Part shown: positions 43,589 to 51,929 of the stretch, one piece after another | How positions within the stretch are numbered: position 1 is the stretch's first letter | Layout of the letters: the number at the start of each line of letters is the position of its first letter | Assembly (NCBI GenBank): GCA_018268015.1 | Contig: JAFDXJ010000010.1 | Span: forward strand, 124,001 to 188,000 | DNA: 64,000 nt | Source: Bacteroidota bacterium | GTDB taxonomy: Bacteria; Bacteroidota; Bacteroidia; Chitinophagales; Chitinophagaceae | Direction of reading: 5' to 3' | Notes under the pieces: generated by a model | Told to the model about the DNA's origin: nothing | Database searches by the model: none | Seen by the model: only the letters and a program-made list of their open reading frames with translations | Program-made: the position numbers and the translations under genes

Positions 43589-43999
43589 CTATTCTCCATA
43601 ATATTCAACGCAGATCCTTGGCGTTTCATATATTTTAACACAATGCAATGTAATATGATCCGGGAGCTGAGGTTGCAATTGTTCCCAAATGGCTATCGCT
43701 AAATTCTCTGTACTACACATTTTATTTTTTAAAAAAGGCACATCCTGGTTTAAGTTTTTATGATCCAAAGGCTCTATGACATATTGCAGGATCAAGGCTT
43801 TTAATTTCTTTACATCTATCAAAAAACCCGTAGCTTCTTCAACTTCTCCTTTCACCGTAACATATAAATCAAAGTTATGGCCATGCCAGTTTTCATTGGC
43901 ACAGGCTCCAAAAACAGCTTCATTTTGTTCGTGGCTCCATTGTGGATTATACAACTTATGCGCAGCATTGAAATGTTCTAACCTCGTCAGGTAAACCAT
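43589..43999 (-). CDS. 6-pyruvoyl-tetrahydropterin synthase / QueD family (paralogue B)
   Basis: A 136-residue paralogue of the next gene. I start at the ATG at 43999 (MVYLTRLEHFNAAH); a TTG at 44023 is less likely. It keeps every active-site element: HFNAAH, FGACANENWHGHNF (again CX5HGH), PLDHKNLN, TENLAIAIW and IYETPRICVEY. It is 40 bases upstream of paralogue A. Divergence between the two is substantial outside these motifs, so they may have separate substrates. Confidence 0.87.
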   Translation of the reverse strand: MVYLTRLEHFNAAHKLYNPQWSHEQNEAVFGACANENWHGHNFDLYVTVKGEVEEATGFLIDVKKLKALILQYVIEPLDHKNLNQDVPFLKNKMCSTENLAIAIWEQLQPQLPDHITLHCVKIYETPRICVEYYGE

Positions 44000-44020
44000 A
44001 AATAAAAACAATAATTGTCG

Positions 44021-44028
44021 CAAAGTTA
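44021..44028 (-). promoter_or_regulatory. Candidate -7 box (TAACTTTG) for the pterin gene cluster
   Basis: Minus-strand TAACTTTG fits TAnnTTTG and lies 21 bases before the ATG at 43999. It supports the later start codon and a shared transcript for the two PTPS-like genes and folE. Confidence 0.45.
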
Positions 44029-44126
44029 AGAGATATTATCAGGCTTAAAAAAAGTACCTGGCACACAAGAAATAGAGTCTAAATTTTGGTGACCACCTTG
44101 TTGAAAATAAACCGACCTTTGTACAA

Positions 44127-44783
44127 ATGAATGTACTGATCACTGCAGCAACCGGTACTGAATGGCAGGAAGCTTTTCATACAATCACAGCACATCACCC
44201 ATGGGAAAATCAAATAAAGTTTCATATTTCCGGTATAGGGATTCCAGCCACAATGTTTTCCATAGCTGAAGCCATAGAGCATCAAAATCCTGATTTGATC
44301 ATCCAGGCAGGCATAGCGGGTTCTTTTTTTATGCCTGACAAGAATCATCAAACTTATGTTGTAAGCCAGGAAATTTTTGCCGATGTGGGTGTGGAAGAAA
44401 ATGGCCTTTGGATGGATTTATTTGATATGGGTTTTTTACAAAGAAATGATTTCCCTTATATAGATAAAATGCTTATAAATCCATGGATCGGAAAGTATAA
44501 TTTACTCCATTTACAGGAAGTAAAAGCGCTTACCGTTAATGAAATGACCACTCGAATAGAAAGGAAAGATCAATTGATTAGAAAATATGATCCTTTCCTG
44601 GAATCTATGGAAGGAGCTGCTTTACATTATATATGTCTGAAGAAATCAATCCCATTCATGCAATTGCGTACGATCAGCAATAGCGTTGGTGAGCGGGATA
44701 AAAATAAGTGGCAAATGAAAGATGCCATTCATCAATTAAATGATACATTAATAAAATACCTGGAAAAATTAATGGATTCATAA
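44127..44783 (+). CDS. mqnB: Futalosine hydrolase
   Basis: Cleaves futalosine to dehypoxanthine futalosine and hypoxanthine in the futalosine route to menaquinone. The 218-residue nucleosidase-fold protein shows LIIQAGIAGSF, the ribose-binding glutamate block ESMEGAALHYICL, and the catalytic RTISNSVGERD. It resembles MTA/SAH nucleosidase, but linkage to mqnD 26 bases downstream settles the assignment. Confidence 0.92.
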   Translation: MNVLITAATGTEWQEAFHTITAHHPWENQIKFHISGIGIPATMFSIAEAIEHQNPDLIIQAGIAGSFFMPDKNHQTYVVSQEIFADVGVEENGLWMDLFDMGFLQRNDFPYIDKMLINPWIGKYNLLHLQEVKALTVNEMTTRIERKDQLIRKYDPFLESMEGAALHYICLKKSIPFMQLRTISNSVGERDKNKWQMKDAIHQLNDTLIKYLEKLMDS

Positions 44784-44809
44784 TTGTATTAAAATTGTAA
44801 GCACCATAC

Positions 44810-45655
44810 ATGAAACTTTCACTTCATTTTTCTCCATGCCCAAATGATACCTTTATTTTTGATGCATTGGTGAATCACAAGATAGATACCCTGGATTTTG
44901 AATTCAATACCCTATTGGAAGATGTGCAAACATTGAATGAGCAGGCAATACAAAACATCCCGGATATATGTAAAATCAGTTATGGGGTTTTGCCGCTCAT
45001 TTGGCAAAATTATATTTTACTCAATAGCGGTGGGGCTTTGGGCAAAGGAGCAGGCCCCTTACTTGTTGCCAGCCAGTTTTTTCCGATTGAAGAAATACAT
45101 CATAAAAAAATTGCCATTCCCGGAGAAAATACAACAGCTCATTTATTGTTTTCATATCTCTTTCCCTTAGTTAAAAATAAAGTTTTCGTCCCTTTCAATC
45201 TCATTGAAGAAATGGTACTGGATGTATCTGTTGATGCGGGTGTGATCATTCATGAAAACCGTTTTACCTATGCGGATAGAGGATTAATCAAATTAAGGGA
45301 TCTTGGTGAATCCTGGGATGAAAAAACCGGATTACCGATACCTCTGGGTGGAATTGTTGTCCGTCGCAGCTTACCGCTAAATGTAAAAATGGAATTGAAC
45401 AAGCTCATTCTTGACAGTATTCATTATGCATACCTTCATCATGCAACAAACCTATCTGATTTTGTAACTACACATGCTCAGGAGATGGACGAAATAGTGA
45501 TGCGGAAACATATAGAACTTTATGTAAATCATTTCTCCAAAAATGTGGGTGCTGAGGGTAAAAAAGCAGTAGAAAAATTAATGAAAACCTATCAGCATCT
45601 TCACCCGGAAATTCAGCAACCGCCAATGAATGCGGACAATCTTTTCATTTCATAA
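44810..45655 (+). CDS. mqnD: 1,4-dihydroxy-6-naphthoate synthase
   Basis: Forms 1,4-dihydroxy-6-naphthoate from cyclic dehypoxanthine futalosine. The 281-residue protein of periplasmic-binding-protein fold opens with the family signature FSPCPNDTFIFDAL and has ICKISYGVLP, GAGPLLVA, IPGENTTAHLL, DAGVIIHENRFTY and GLPIPLGGIVVRR. It forms an mqnB-mqnD pair; mqnA and mqnC are not in the window. Confidence 0.95.
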   Translation: MKLSLHFSPCPNDTFIFDALVNHKIDTLDFEFNTLLEDVQTLNEQAIQNIPDICKISYGVLPLIWQNYILLNSGGALGKGAGPLLVASQFFPIEEIHHKKIAIPGENTTAHLLFSYLFPLVKNKVFVPFNLIEEMVLDVSVDAGVIIHENRFTYADRGLIKLRDLGESWDEKTGLPIPLGGIVVRRSLPLNVKMELNKLILDSIHYAYLHHATNLSDFVTTHAQEMDEIVMRKHIELYVNHFSKNVGAEGKKAVEKLMKTYQHLHPEIQQPPMNADNLFIS

Positions 45656-45666
45656 GAATGATGCAT

Positions 45667-46506
45667 TTATGATATGGGGTTGAAATCTTTCCAGAGTTGA
45701 TGTGAAAATGCATTTTTAAAATGATTCTTTCCAATTTGCTTCACCCATCTTACATGAAAAATACTATTGGTAAGAAACACTTCCGTTGCCAGCTCAAGGT
45801 CTGAAGGCTCAATAGCAGTTTCCTCGACAGGTATGCCGCATTCATGCATTTTTCCCAAAAAATATTTTCGCATTACCCCCGCTATACAACCTTCTGCCAA
45901 AGACGGGGTCACTACCCTCCCTTCTTTTAAGAGAAAGACATTTGCAATTGTCGCATCTGCTATCCTATTAAAATTATTCAATAGAATGGCATCATCCAGG
46001 TGATTTTTTTTTGCCCAAAAAGCCGCCATTAGATAGGGAAGGAAATTATTACTCTTAATAGGAGAAAACTGGTCAGCCGTTTTTTTGGCATCCTGATAGA
46101 TGCCGCACACCAACCCTTTTTTATGCCATGCATCCTGCTCCAATGGCGATGTTTCAATAAGCACATTTGCTAGTAGATTCTCGGGATCAAATAAACTTCC
46201 ATTGCCACGAAACAGAGTAATGCGTATACGCACATTTCCGGAATGTTTATTTTTAGCTATGAGTTTTTGAATATGGCTGATTAAAAAGTCCTTATGGAGA
46301 AAGGATGGTTTTTTAAAATACATCTTTTCAAGAGAAGAAAATAATCTTTCAAAATGTAAGTCGCCTAAAACGATTTCACCTTTTGCAAATTTCATGGTTT
46401 CAAAGAATCCGTCACCATACCTGAAAGAACGGTTAAATGGTGATATCATCAGTGACTCCGACAAATAAAATTTTTCATTCAATAAGATATATTTACCCGC
46501 TTTCAT
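45667..46506 (-). CDS. Class IV PLP aminotransferase/lyase (PabC/IlvE fold)
   Basis: A 279-residue fold type IV PLP enzyme. Recognised blocks are FRYGDGFFETMKF near the N-terminus, HFERLFSSLEKM, a candidate PLP lysine in SPIKSNNFLPYLMA, and NRIADATIANVFLLKEG with EGCIAGVMR after it. These fit aminodeoxychorismate lyase (PabC) or branched-chain aminotransferase relatives. With folE, folA and thyA nearby, PabC is attractive, but the fold alone does not decide. It faces mqnD with an 11-base gap. Confidence 0.85.
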   Translation of the reverse strand: MKAGKYILLNEKFYLSESLMISPFNRSFRYGDGFFETMKFAKGEIVLGDLHFERLFSSLEKMYFKKPSFLHKDFLISHIQKLIAKNKHSGNVRIRITLFRGNGSLFDPENLLANVLIETSPLEQDAWHKKGLVCGIYQDAKKTADQFSPIKSNNFLPYLMAAFWAKKNHLDDAILLNNFNRIADATIANVFLLKEGRVVTPSLAEGCIAGVMRKYFLGKMHECGIPVEETAIEPSDLELATEVFLTNSIFHVRWVKQIGKNHFKNAFSHQLWKDFNPIS

Positions 46507-46564
46507 TGGCTAAATATAAATAAATAGTCGTATGTACAAGGTTTATGTTTCTTAACTTGCATGT

Positions 46565-47662
46565 ATGCAAATAGCTGAAGTCATCCAACTATTGGAAAAA
46601 GAAACTCCCTTGTATTTACAGGAAAAATACGATAATGCCGGTTTGATTATCGGCAATAAAAACACTCCATGCACAGGAATACTCTGTACGCTCGATGCCA
46701 CGGAAGAGGTGATTGCAGAAGCTATTGAAATGGGCTGCAATCTCATTGTGGCCCATCACCCTATTCTCTTTAATGCCTTAAAAAAAATCACAGGGAATGA
46801 CTATGTCGAAAGAGCCATTATCCTGGCTATCAAAAATGATATTTCCTTGTATGCCATTCATACAAACCTGGATCATAAATTGGATGGTGTAAATGCAAAA
46901 ATTGCAGAAAAATTAGAACTAAAAGATCTTCGGGTGCTGACACCGAAATCGGGCCTTTTGCAGAAATTATATACCTACGTTCCTCTTTCACATAAAGAAA
47001 AAATTCTGGAGGCTTTATTTGCTGCCGGAGGTGGATTGATCAGTGATTATAGTGAATGTAGTTTTTCGGCAGAAGGTAAAGGCACTTTTAAAGCCGGTGA
47101 AAATTCAAAGCCTTTTCTGGGTGAAATTGGGAAAAGAGCAGAGGTAGATGAGGCAAAAGTTGAAATCATCTTTCCTTCATGGTTGCAACAAACTATGATA
47201 GACACCTTGAAAAAAAGCCATCCATATGAGGAAGTGGCGTATGAAGTGATCCGCCTGGAAAACACAAGCAACCAATGGGGAGCAGGAATACTGGGATTAT
47301 TACCCGAGCCAATGGATGAACAACATCTGCTTCAAAAAATCAAAGATCTATTGGGTTTACGCATGATTAAACATACAAAATTTTTGCAAAAATCCATCCA
47401 TAAGGTGGCTCTATGTGGAGGCGCCGGAAGTTTCTTAATAAAAGATGCCATCGCAGCCGGAGCTGATTTTTTCCTCACATCAGACATTAAATACCATGAA
47501 TTTTTTGATGCAGATGGTAAAATAGTGGTTGCCGATGCAGGGCATTGGGAAACCGAACAATTTACAATTGACTTATTGTTTGAATTTTTGCAGAAGAAAT
47601 TCCCTAACTTTGCCGTCCTTAAAACAAAAGTGCGCACAAACCCGGTTTTTTATGATATATAA
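46565..47662 (+). CDS. Nif3-like dinuclear metal-binding protein (DUF34)
   Basis: A 365-residue member of the DUF34/NIF3 family, a widely conserved protein of unsettled role sometimes annotated as GTP cyclohydrolase I type 2. Metal ligands are visible in IVAHHPILF (His64, His65), AIHTNLDHKLDGVN and the C-terminal DAGHWETE. The middle (about 130-235) holds the PII-like insertion found in longer members (VPLSHKEKILEALFAAGGG ... HPYEEVAYEVI). It is 33 bases upstream of the zinc-ribbon coiled-coil gene, an arrangement typical of the phylum. Confidence 0.93.
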   Translation: MQIAEVIQLLEKETPLYLQEKYDNAGLIIGNKNTPCTGILCTLDATEEVIAEAIEMGCNLIVAHHPILFNALKKITGNDYVERAIILAIKNDISLYAIHTNLDHKLDGVNAKIAEKLELKDLRVLTPKSGLLQKLYTYVPLSHKEKILEALFAAGGGLISDYSECSFSAEGKGTFKAGENSKPFLGEIGKRAEVDEAKVEIIFPSWLQQTMIDTLKKSHPYEEVAYEVIRLENTSNQWGAGILGLLPEPMDEQHLLQKIKDLLGLRMIKHTKFLQKSIHKVALCGGAGSFLIKDAIAAGADFFLTSDIKYHEFFDADGKIVVADAGHWETEQFTIDLLFEFLQKKFPNFAVLKTKVRTNPVFYDI

Positions 47663-47695
47663 ACGGGTCCTGGCAGAAAATTTTAAAAACATATT

Positions 47696-48451
47696 ATGGC
47701 AGCCGTAAAAGAATATTCAGTAGAAGAAAAATTGGCTTCACTGGTTAAATTACAAAAGATTGACAGCAAACTGGATAAAATCAAAATTCTCAAAGGTGAA
47801 TTGCCGATGGAAGTCAATGACCTGGAAGATGAAATGCAAGGATTAAACAGCAGAAAAACCAGGATTGAAGAAGAAATCAATGGTATCAGTGAATTCATTG
47901 AGCAGCGAAAAGAAACCATCAAAGAAGCAACTGCACTGATTGCAAAATATGAAAAGCAACATGAAAATGTAAAAAACAGCAGAGAATTTGAAGCCATCAA
48001 TAAAGAAATTGAATTACAACAACTGGAAATATTACATGCTGAAAAGAATATCAAGGATGTAAATATGGAGCTTGTTGAAAAAGTAACGGAATTGGAAAAT
48101 GCGAAAAAGTTATTGACAGCAAAAGAAACTGTTTTAAACGGCAAGAAAAGCGAGTTAGATAAAATTATTGTGGAAACAGAAAAAGAAGAAACCCAATATA
48201 AAAAATTAAGTGAAACGGCCCGTGCAGCCACAGATGATCGGTTGCTTTTCTCCTATGACCGCATTCGCAACAGCTACCGAAATGGCCTCGCCGTAGTACC
48301 TGTGGAAAGAGATGCCTGTGGAGGTTGTTATAATGCTATACCACCTCAAAAGCAAAGCGAAATTCGTCAGCGAAAAAAAGTGATTATCTGCGAAAACTGT
48401 GGACGCATTTTAGTTGATGATGAATTAAATACGGATACTGAAGTAAAATAA
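47696..48451 (+). CDS. Coiled-coil protein with C-terminal C4 zinc ribbon (CT398-like)
   Basis: A 251-residue protein. About residues 10-180 are Glu/Lys-rich heptads forming a long helical hairpin. The C-terminal 45 residues hold CGGCYNAIPPQKQSEI and ICENCGRIL, a four-cysteine zinc ribbon. The same architecture occurs in Chlamydia CT398 and related proteins that bind sigma-54 or secretion components. The cellular role here is unproven. Confidence 0.9.
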   Translation: MAAVKEYSVEEKLASLVKLQKIDSKLDKIKILKGELPMEVNDLEDEMQGLNSRKTRIEEEINGISEFIEQRKETIKEATALIAKYEKQHENVKNSREFEAINKEIELQQLEILHAEKNIKDVNMELVEKVTELENAKKLLTAKETVLNGKKSELDKIIVETEKEETQYKKLSETARAATDDRLLFSYDRIRNSYRNGLAVVPVERDACGGCYNAIPPQKQSEIRQRKKVIICENCGRILVDDELNTDTEVK

Positions 48452-48480
48452 TTTTTGTTAAATGCATTGCAATTAAATGA

Positions 48481-48510
48481 AAAAGGGATGCCGAAATGCA
48501 TCCTTTTTTT
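48481..48510 (+). terminator. Rho-independent terminator after the zinc-ribbon gene
   Basis: GGATGC (48486-48491) pairs with GCATCC (48498-48503) around CGAAAT, with an A-run before and seven T after. It lies 30 bases past the stop at 48451. Its position argues that the downstream TPR gene begins at 48525 and not at an in-frame ATG at 48477. Confidence 0.8.
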
Positions 48511-48524
48511 ATTTTCGAAAAACC

Positions 48525-50084
48525 ATGAAAATGATTCCAAGGACATTGATCGGATATATACATGCCTGTCATCAATTTTTATTTAAAAAAATCCAGGTAC
48601 AATTTACGATATTCCTGCTACTATGTTTATCCTTTACCTTTTCTCACACTGCGGCACAACCCGTATATGATTTTAATACCACCTGCCAACAAGCTTATAA
48701 GGAAATAACCAGCCTGAGATTAGATGCCGGTATGGCACTCCTCAACCGGGAAAGGCAACAAAATCCGGAAAACCTCATCCCTGATTTATTAGAAAGTTAT
48801 GTAGATTTCTTTACCTTATTTTTTAATGAAGATCCTGCGGAATATGAAACCAGGATGCCAAAGTTCTCCGAACGCCTCAGCCGCCTGGAAAAAGGCCCTG
48901 AAAATTCCCCATTTTTTTTATACAGCCGGGCCATTGTGTATATGCAAAAAGCATCTGTAGAAATTAAATTTTCCAAAACCTGGTCAGCTGGCTGGGATTT
49001 CAGAAAAGCATTTGGCCTGATAAAAGATAATAGAAAAAAATTCCCTTCATTTACTCCCAATAATATGGTGTATGCACCTATGCTGGTGGTCGCGGGCACG
49101 ATTCCCGATGGCTATAAATGGCTGGCAAGTTTATTTGGCATTAAGGGTAATATCCAGGAAGGCATGAAGCTTATGAATAATTTTTTAAATAGCCGTGATT
49201 CATTAGCAAACCTTTTCTTCAATGAAGCCAGTTTTTATTATTGCTATATCTTATTTTATATCCAAAATGAACAGGATAAAGTCTTTACTTATATAAATCA
49301 AAGAAACCTTGATTTAATAAATAATCATCTACTGGCATATATGGCCGCGAATCTTGCCATAAATGCTAAGAAAACGGATTATGCAGAAAGTGTGATAAAA
49401 AACAGGAACCCGTCTTCAGCCTATTTAAAAACACCAATATGGGATTTTGAAATGGGCTATATCCAACTGCATCAATTGAAATCACAGGAAGCAGCCACCT
49501 CATTTCAACAATTTCTGGATGAATTCAAAGGGAAATTTTATGTAAAAGATTGCTATGAAAAATTGAGTTGGTGTTACTATTTAATGGGTAATATGACGAC
49601 GGCAAATAATACCCGCCTGCTTGTGCTCAATCACGGAAACACCATGACTGACGCGGACAAACAGGCAAATAAGGATGCTAAATCCGGTATTTGGCCTAAT
49701 ATGACTTTATTAAAAGCGCGCATCTTAAGCGATGGAGGTTATCATAAAGAAGCCTTGAAATTATTAGCCGGGAAAAGTGCCCTTGATTTCAGCAGACCGG
49801 AAGATAAATTAGAATTTGCTTATAGAGTTGGCCGTATCTATGATGACTTGGGCCGAAGCAATGAAGCATTACAAATGTATTTATTGGCCATGGATCTGGG
49901 CAAAGGCCGTACGGAGTATTTTGCAGCGCGGGCAGCTTTACAGATTGGGTTGATATATGAGGCAGATGGACAAAAAACGAAAGCCATCGAATTTTTCAAT
50001 AAATGTATTAGTATGAAAGATCATGAATATAAAGATTCCCTGGACCAAAAAGCGAAAGCCGGAATTGAAAGATGTACTAGTTAA
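48525..50084 (+). CDS. Exported TPR-repeat protein
   Basis: Function unknown. From the ATG at 48525 the product is 519 residues. An N-terminal basic stretch precedes the hydrophobic FTIFLLLCLSFTFSHTAAQ signal segment at about residues 28-48. The mature part is helical. TPR-like repeats are clearest in the C-terminal half: TPIWDFEMGYIQLHQLKSQEAATSFQQF, EFAYRVGRIYDDLGRSNEALQMYLLAM and FAARAALQIGLIYEADGQKTKAIEFF. It stands alone downstream of a terminator. Confidence 0.82.
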   Translation: MKMIPRTLIGYIHACHQFLFKKIQVQFTIFLLLCLSFTFSHTAAQPVYDFNTTCQQAYKEITSLRLDAGMALLNRERQQNPENLIPDLLESYVDFFTLFFNEDPAEYETRMPKFSERLSRLEKGPENSPFFLYSRAIVYMQKASVEIKFSKTWSAGWDFRKAFGLIKDNRKKFPSFTPNNMVYAPMLVVAGTIPDGYKWLASLFGIKGNIQEGMKLMNNFLNSRDSLANLFFNEASFYYCYILFYIQNEQDKVFTYINQRNLDLINNHLLAYMAANLAINAKKTDYAESVIKNRNPSSAYLKTPIWDFEMGYIQLHQLKSQEAATSFQQFLDEFKGKFYVKDCYEKLSWCYYLMGNMTTANNTRLLVLNHGNTMTDADKQANKDAKSGIWPNMTLLKARILSDGGYHKEALKLLAGKSALDFSRPEDKLEFAYRVGRIYDDLGRSNEALQMYLLAMDLGKGRTEYFAARAALQIGLIYEADGQKTKAIEFFNKCISMKDHEYKDSLDQKAKAGIERCTS

Positions 50085-50420
50085 TTCCTAATACGGAGAA
50101 GGAATGTTGTTATGGGGCATATTTTTTGTAAAACGTATAAGTCAACTACTTCAACTTAAATGAAGTTTGCATTTTCCTTACACACCATGTTTATAAATGA
50201 TGCTTATTGTTACTAAAGTATGTAATCATTTAAGAAGCATCACATTGCTAAACATAATACCGCAAAAAGCATTTTAGGATAGATTCCTTTTATCAAAAAA
50301 TTCCGGGAATAAGTTTTACCTTGAAATAATCAGGTTTTAAAAGGTTTTAGAAGCATGAGTTTTTGGACACACATGTTTCCTAACTAAGGAGCGCTTCCGG
50401 ATAAAAATAAACGCTGTGGA
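50085..50420. other. 336-base intergenic region
   Basis: Lies between two plus-strand genes. It is AT-rich. TACCTTGA near 50318 is a near match to the -7 consensus but misses one T. I see no hairpin with a T-run, no repeat and no open frame of note. Confidence 0.4.
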
Positions 50421-51086
50421 ATGAAAAGAATTATTGCCATAGGTGATATACATGGTTGCAAAAAAACATTGGATAAAATGCTTTTTCAGCAATTGCAAAT
50501 TACCAAAGAAGATGTCATTTATCTTCTGGGTGATTTGATCGACCGTGGGCCGGATAGTAGAGGCGTTATAGATACAATCCTCACTTTAGAAAAAGAAGGT
50601 TTTACTATTCTTACAGTACTTGGTAATCATGAAGAAATGATGCTGCAATCTGTTCTGGATGCAACTTCTCATCAAATATGGATAAGAAATGGCGGGGCTG
50701 AAACGTTGAAAAGTTTTGAAAGTAGTGATTTCACAGAGCTTCCCATGGAATACAAATTATTTTTTTACCGGGCCAAATTTTTTATAGAGACTGATACAAA
50801 CATATTTGTTCATGCCGGTTTAAACTTTACTAATGAAAATTTATTTGAAGATCAGGATGCCATGTTATGGGTTCGAAATTATCATGATTATCAGCCCGCC
50901 CTGAAGAATAAAATATTAGTTCATGGCCATACACCTTTGCCATTGAGATTTATTAAAAATCAACGCGGAAATTGTATCAATATAGACGGTGGTTGTGTTT
51001 TTACAAATTGGCCAACGCTTGGCAATCTTGTTGCAGTGATTTTACCAGATAGAGAATATATTTTTGTTCCGAATGTGGAAAAATAA
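50421..51086 (+). CDS. Calcineurin-like metallophosphoesterase (PrpA/ApaH-like serine/threonine phosphatase type)
   Basis: A 221-residue phosphatase with all metal motifs in order: GDIHGCKKTL, LLGDLIDRGPDSRG, VLGNHEEMML, FVHAGLN and LVHGHTP. This resembles bacterial PPP-family enzymes such as PrpA/PrpB and ApaH. Likely substrates are phosphoproteins or dinucleoside polyphosphates; sequence cannot choose. It is cytosolic, with no signal peptide, and preceded by a long untranslated region. Confidence 0.9.
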   Translation: MKRIIAIGDIHGCKKTLDKMLFQQLQITKEDVIYLLGDLIDRGPDSRGVIDTILTLEKEGFTILTVLGNHEEMMLQSVLDATSHQIWIRNGGAETLKSFESSDFTELPMEYKLFFYRAKFFIETDTNIFVHAGLNFTNENLFEDQDAMLWVRNYHDYQPALKNKILVHGHTPLPLRFIKNQRGNCINIDGGCVFTNWPTLGNLVAVILPDREYIFVPNVEK

Positions 51087-51237
51087 GAAAAAGTTGATCT
51101 TTTCATCAGGCCATTATTTCATTCATAAATTACGAAATGAAAAATTCTTTTTTCAATTTACTCAAAAGATGCTACGGAACCCTATTATTTGCAAAATTTT
51201 AAAATGATACTGTTTGAATGTAATATAAATTGCAAAT

Positions 51238-51765
51238 ATGGTTCGACGCTTTGTAATTATTATTCTGATTTTTATGGGTTGCCTGGTGGCACTTCGTGCA
51301 TATACTTCCTATCTTCCGGATTATGGTCTTGAAAAATGGTGGAAGGTACTCATCATAGAAATTCCCATTCATAAGAACATTCACCTTATTTCAGAACGGG
51401 ATGCTCATGAAAATGCAAACAAGTTTTTATTCTTAGATGCTCGTACATGGAACGAATATTTAATAAGCCATATTTCGCATGCTCAATTTACGGGCATTAA
51501 AAATTTCGATATTTCCGAAATGAGCAAAGTGCCCAAAGAGACACCTATTATTGTTTATAGTTCTATTGGAATAAGAAGCGATGAACTGGCTCTAAAGTTG
51601 AATCATGCAGGATATACCAATGTACAGAATCTTTATGGAGGCATTTTTGAATGGCTCAACTCAGGTTATACCATTGTCAATAAACAAAATACACCAACCA
51701 AAAATATTCATGGAGGTTCTCACCTTTTATTCTTCTGGAAACTGAAAGGAAATCGTTTTTATTGA
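51238..51765 (+). CDS. Rhodanese-like domain protein, membrane-anchored, catalytic cysteine missing
   Basis: A 175-residue protein. Residues 4-20 are hydrophobic (membrane anchor or uncleaved signal; a Cys15 after MG could be a weak lipobox). The rhodanese domain runs from about 60 to 155 with FLDARTWNEYLISHISHA and NLYGGIFEWLNSGY. In the active loop the expected CxxGxRS reads SSIGIRS (108-114), with Ser108 (AGT) where Cys should be. Sulfur transfer by the usual mechanism is then impossible, so a binding role is likely. Confidence 0.85.
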   Translation: MVRRFVIIILIFMGCLVALRAYTSYLPDYGLEKWWKVLIIEIPIHKNIHLISERDAHENANKFLFLDARTWNEYLISHISHAQFTGIKNFDISEMSKVPKETPIIVYSSIGIRSDELALKLNHAGYTNVQNLYGGIFEWLNSGYTIVNKQNTPTKNIHGGSHLLFFWKLKGNRFY

Positions 51766-51929
51766 CATCCGAAATGAATCATTTCATCAGCAGATCAATG
51801 ATGACTTATTTTGATTCATGACTCTCCAGTCTGCATAGGCTTATCTTCAAAACACAAAACTTTAAAATAATTTGCTCTTTTTTTAGGTTTTGAAACTACA
51901 TTCGTATCATAACAAACATTTCAACTTTT

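Noticed and set aside
47683..48231. A 182-residue open frame antisense to the zinc-ribbon coiled-coil gene, rich in Ser, Phe and Leu.
   Set aside because: It is the mirror of Glu/Lys-rich coiled-coil codons, which read as Ser/Phe/Leu on the other strand. It has no start context or conserved motif, and the sense gene is certain.
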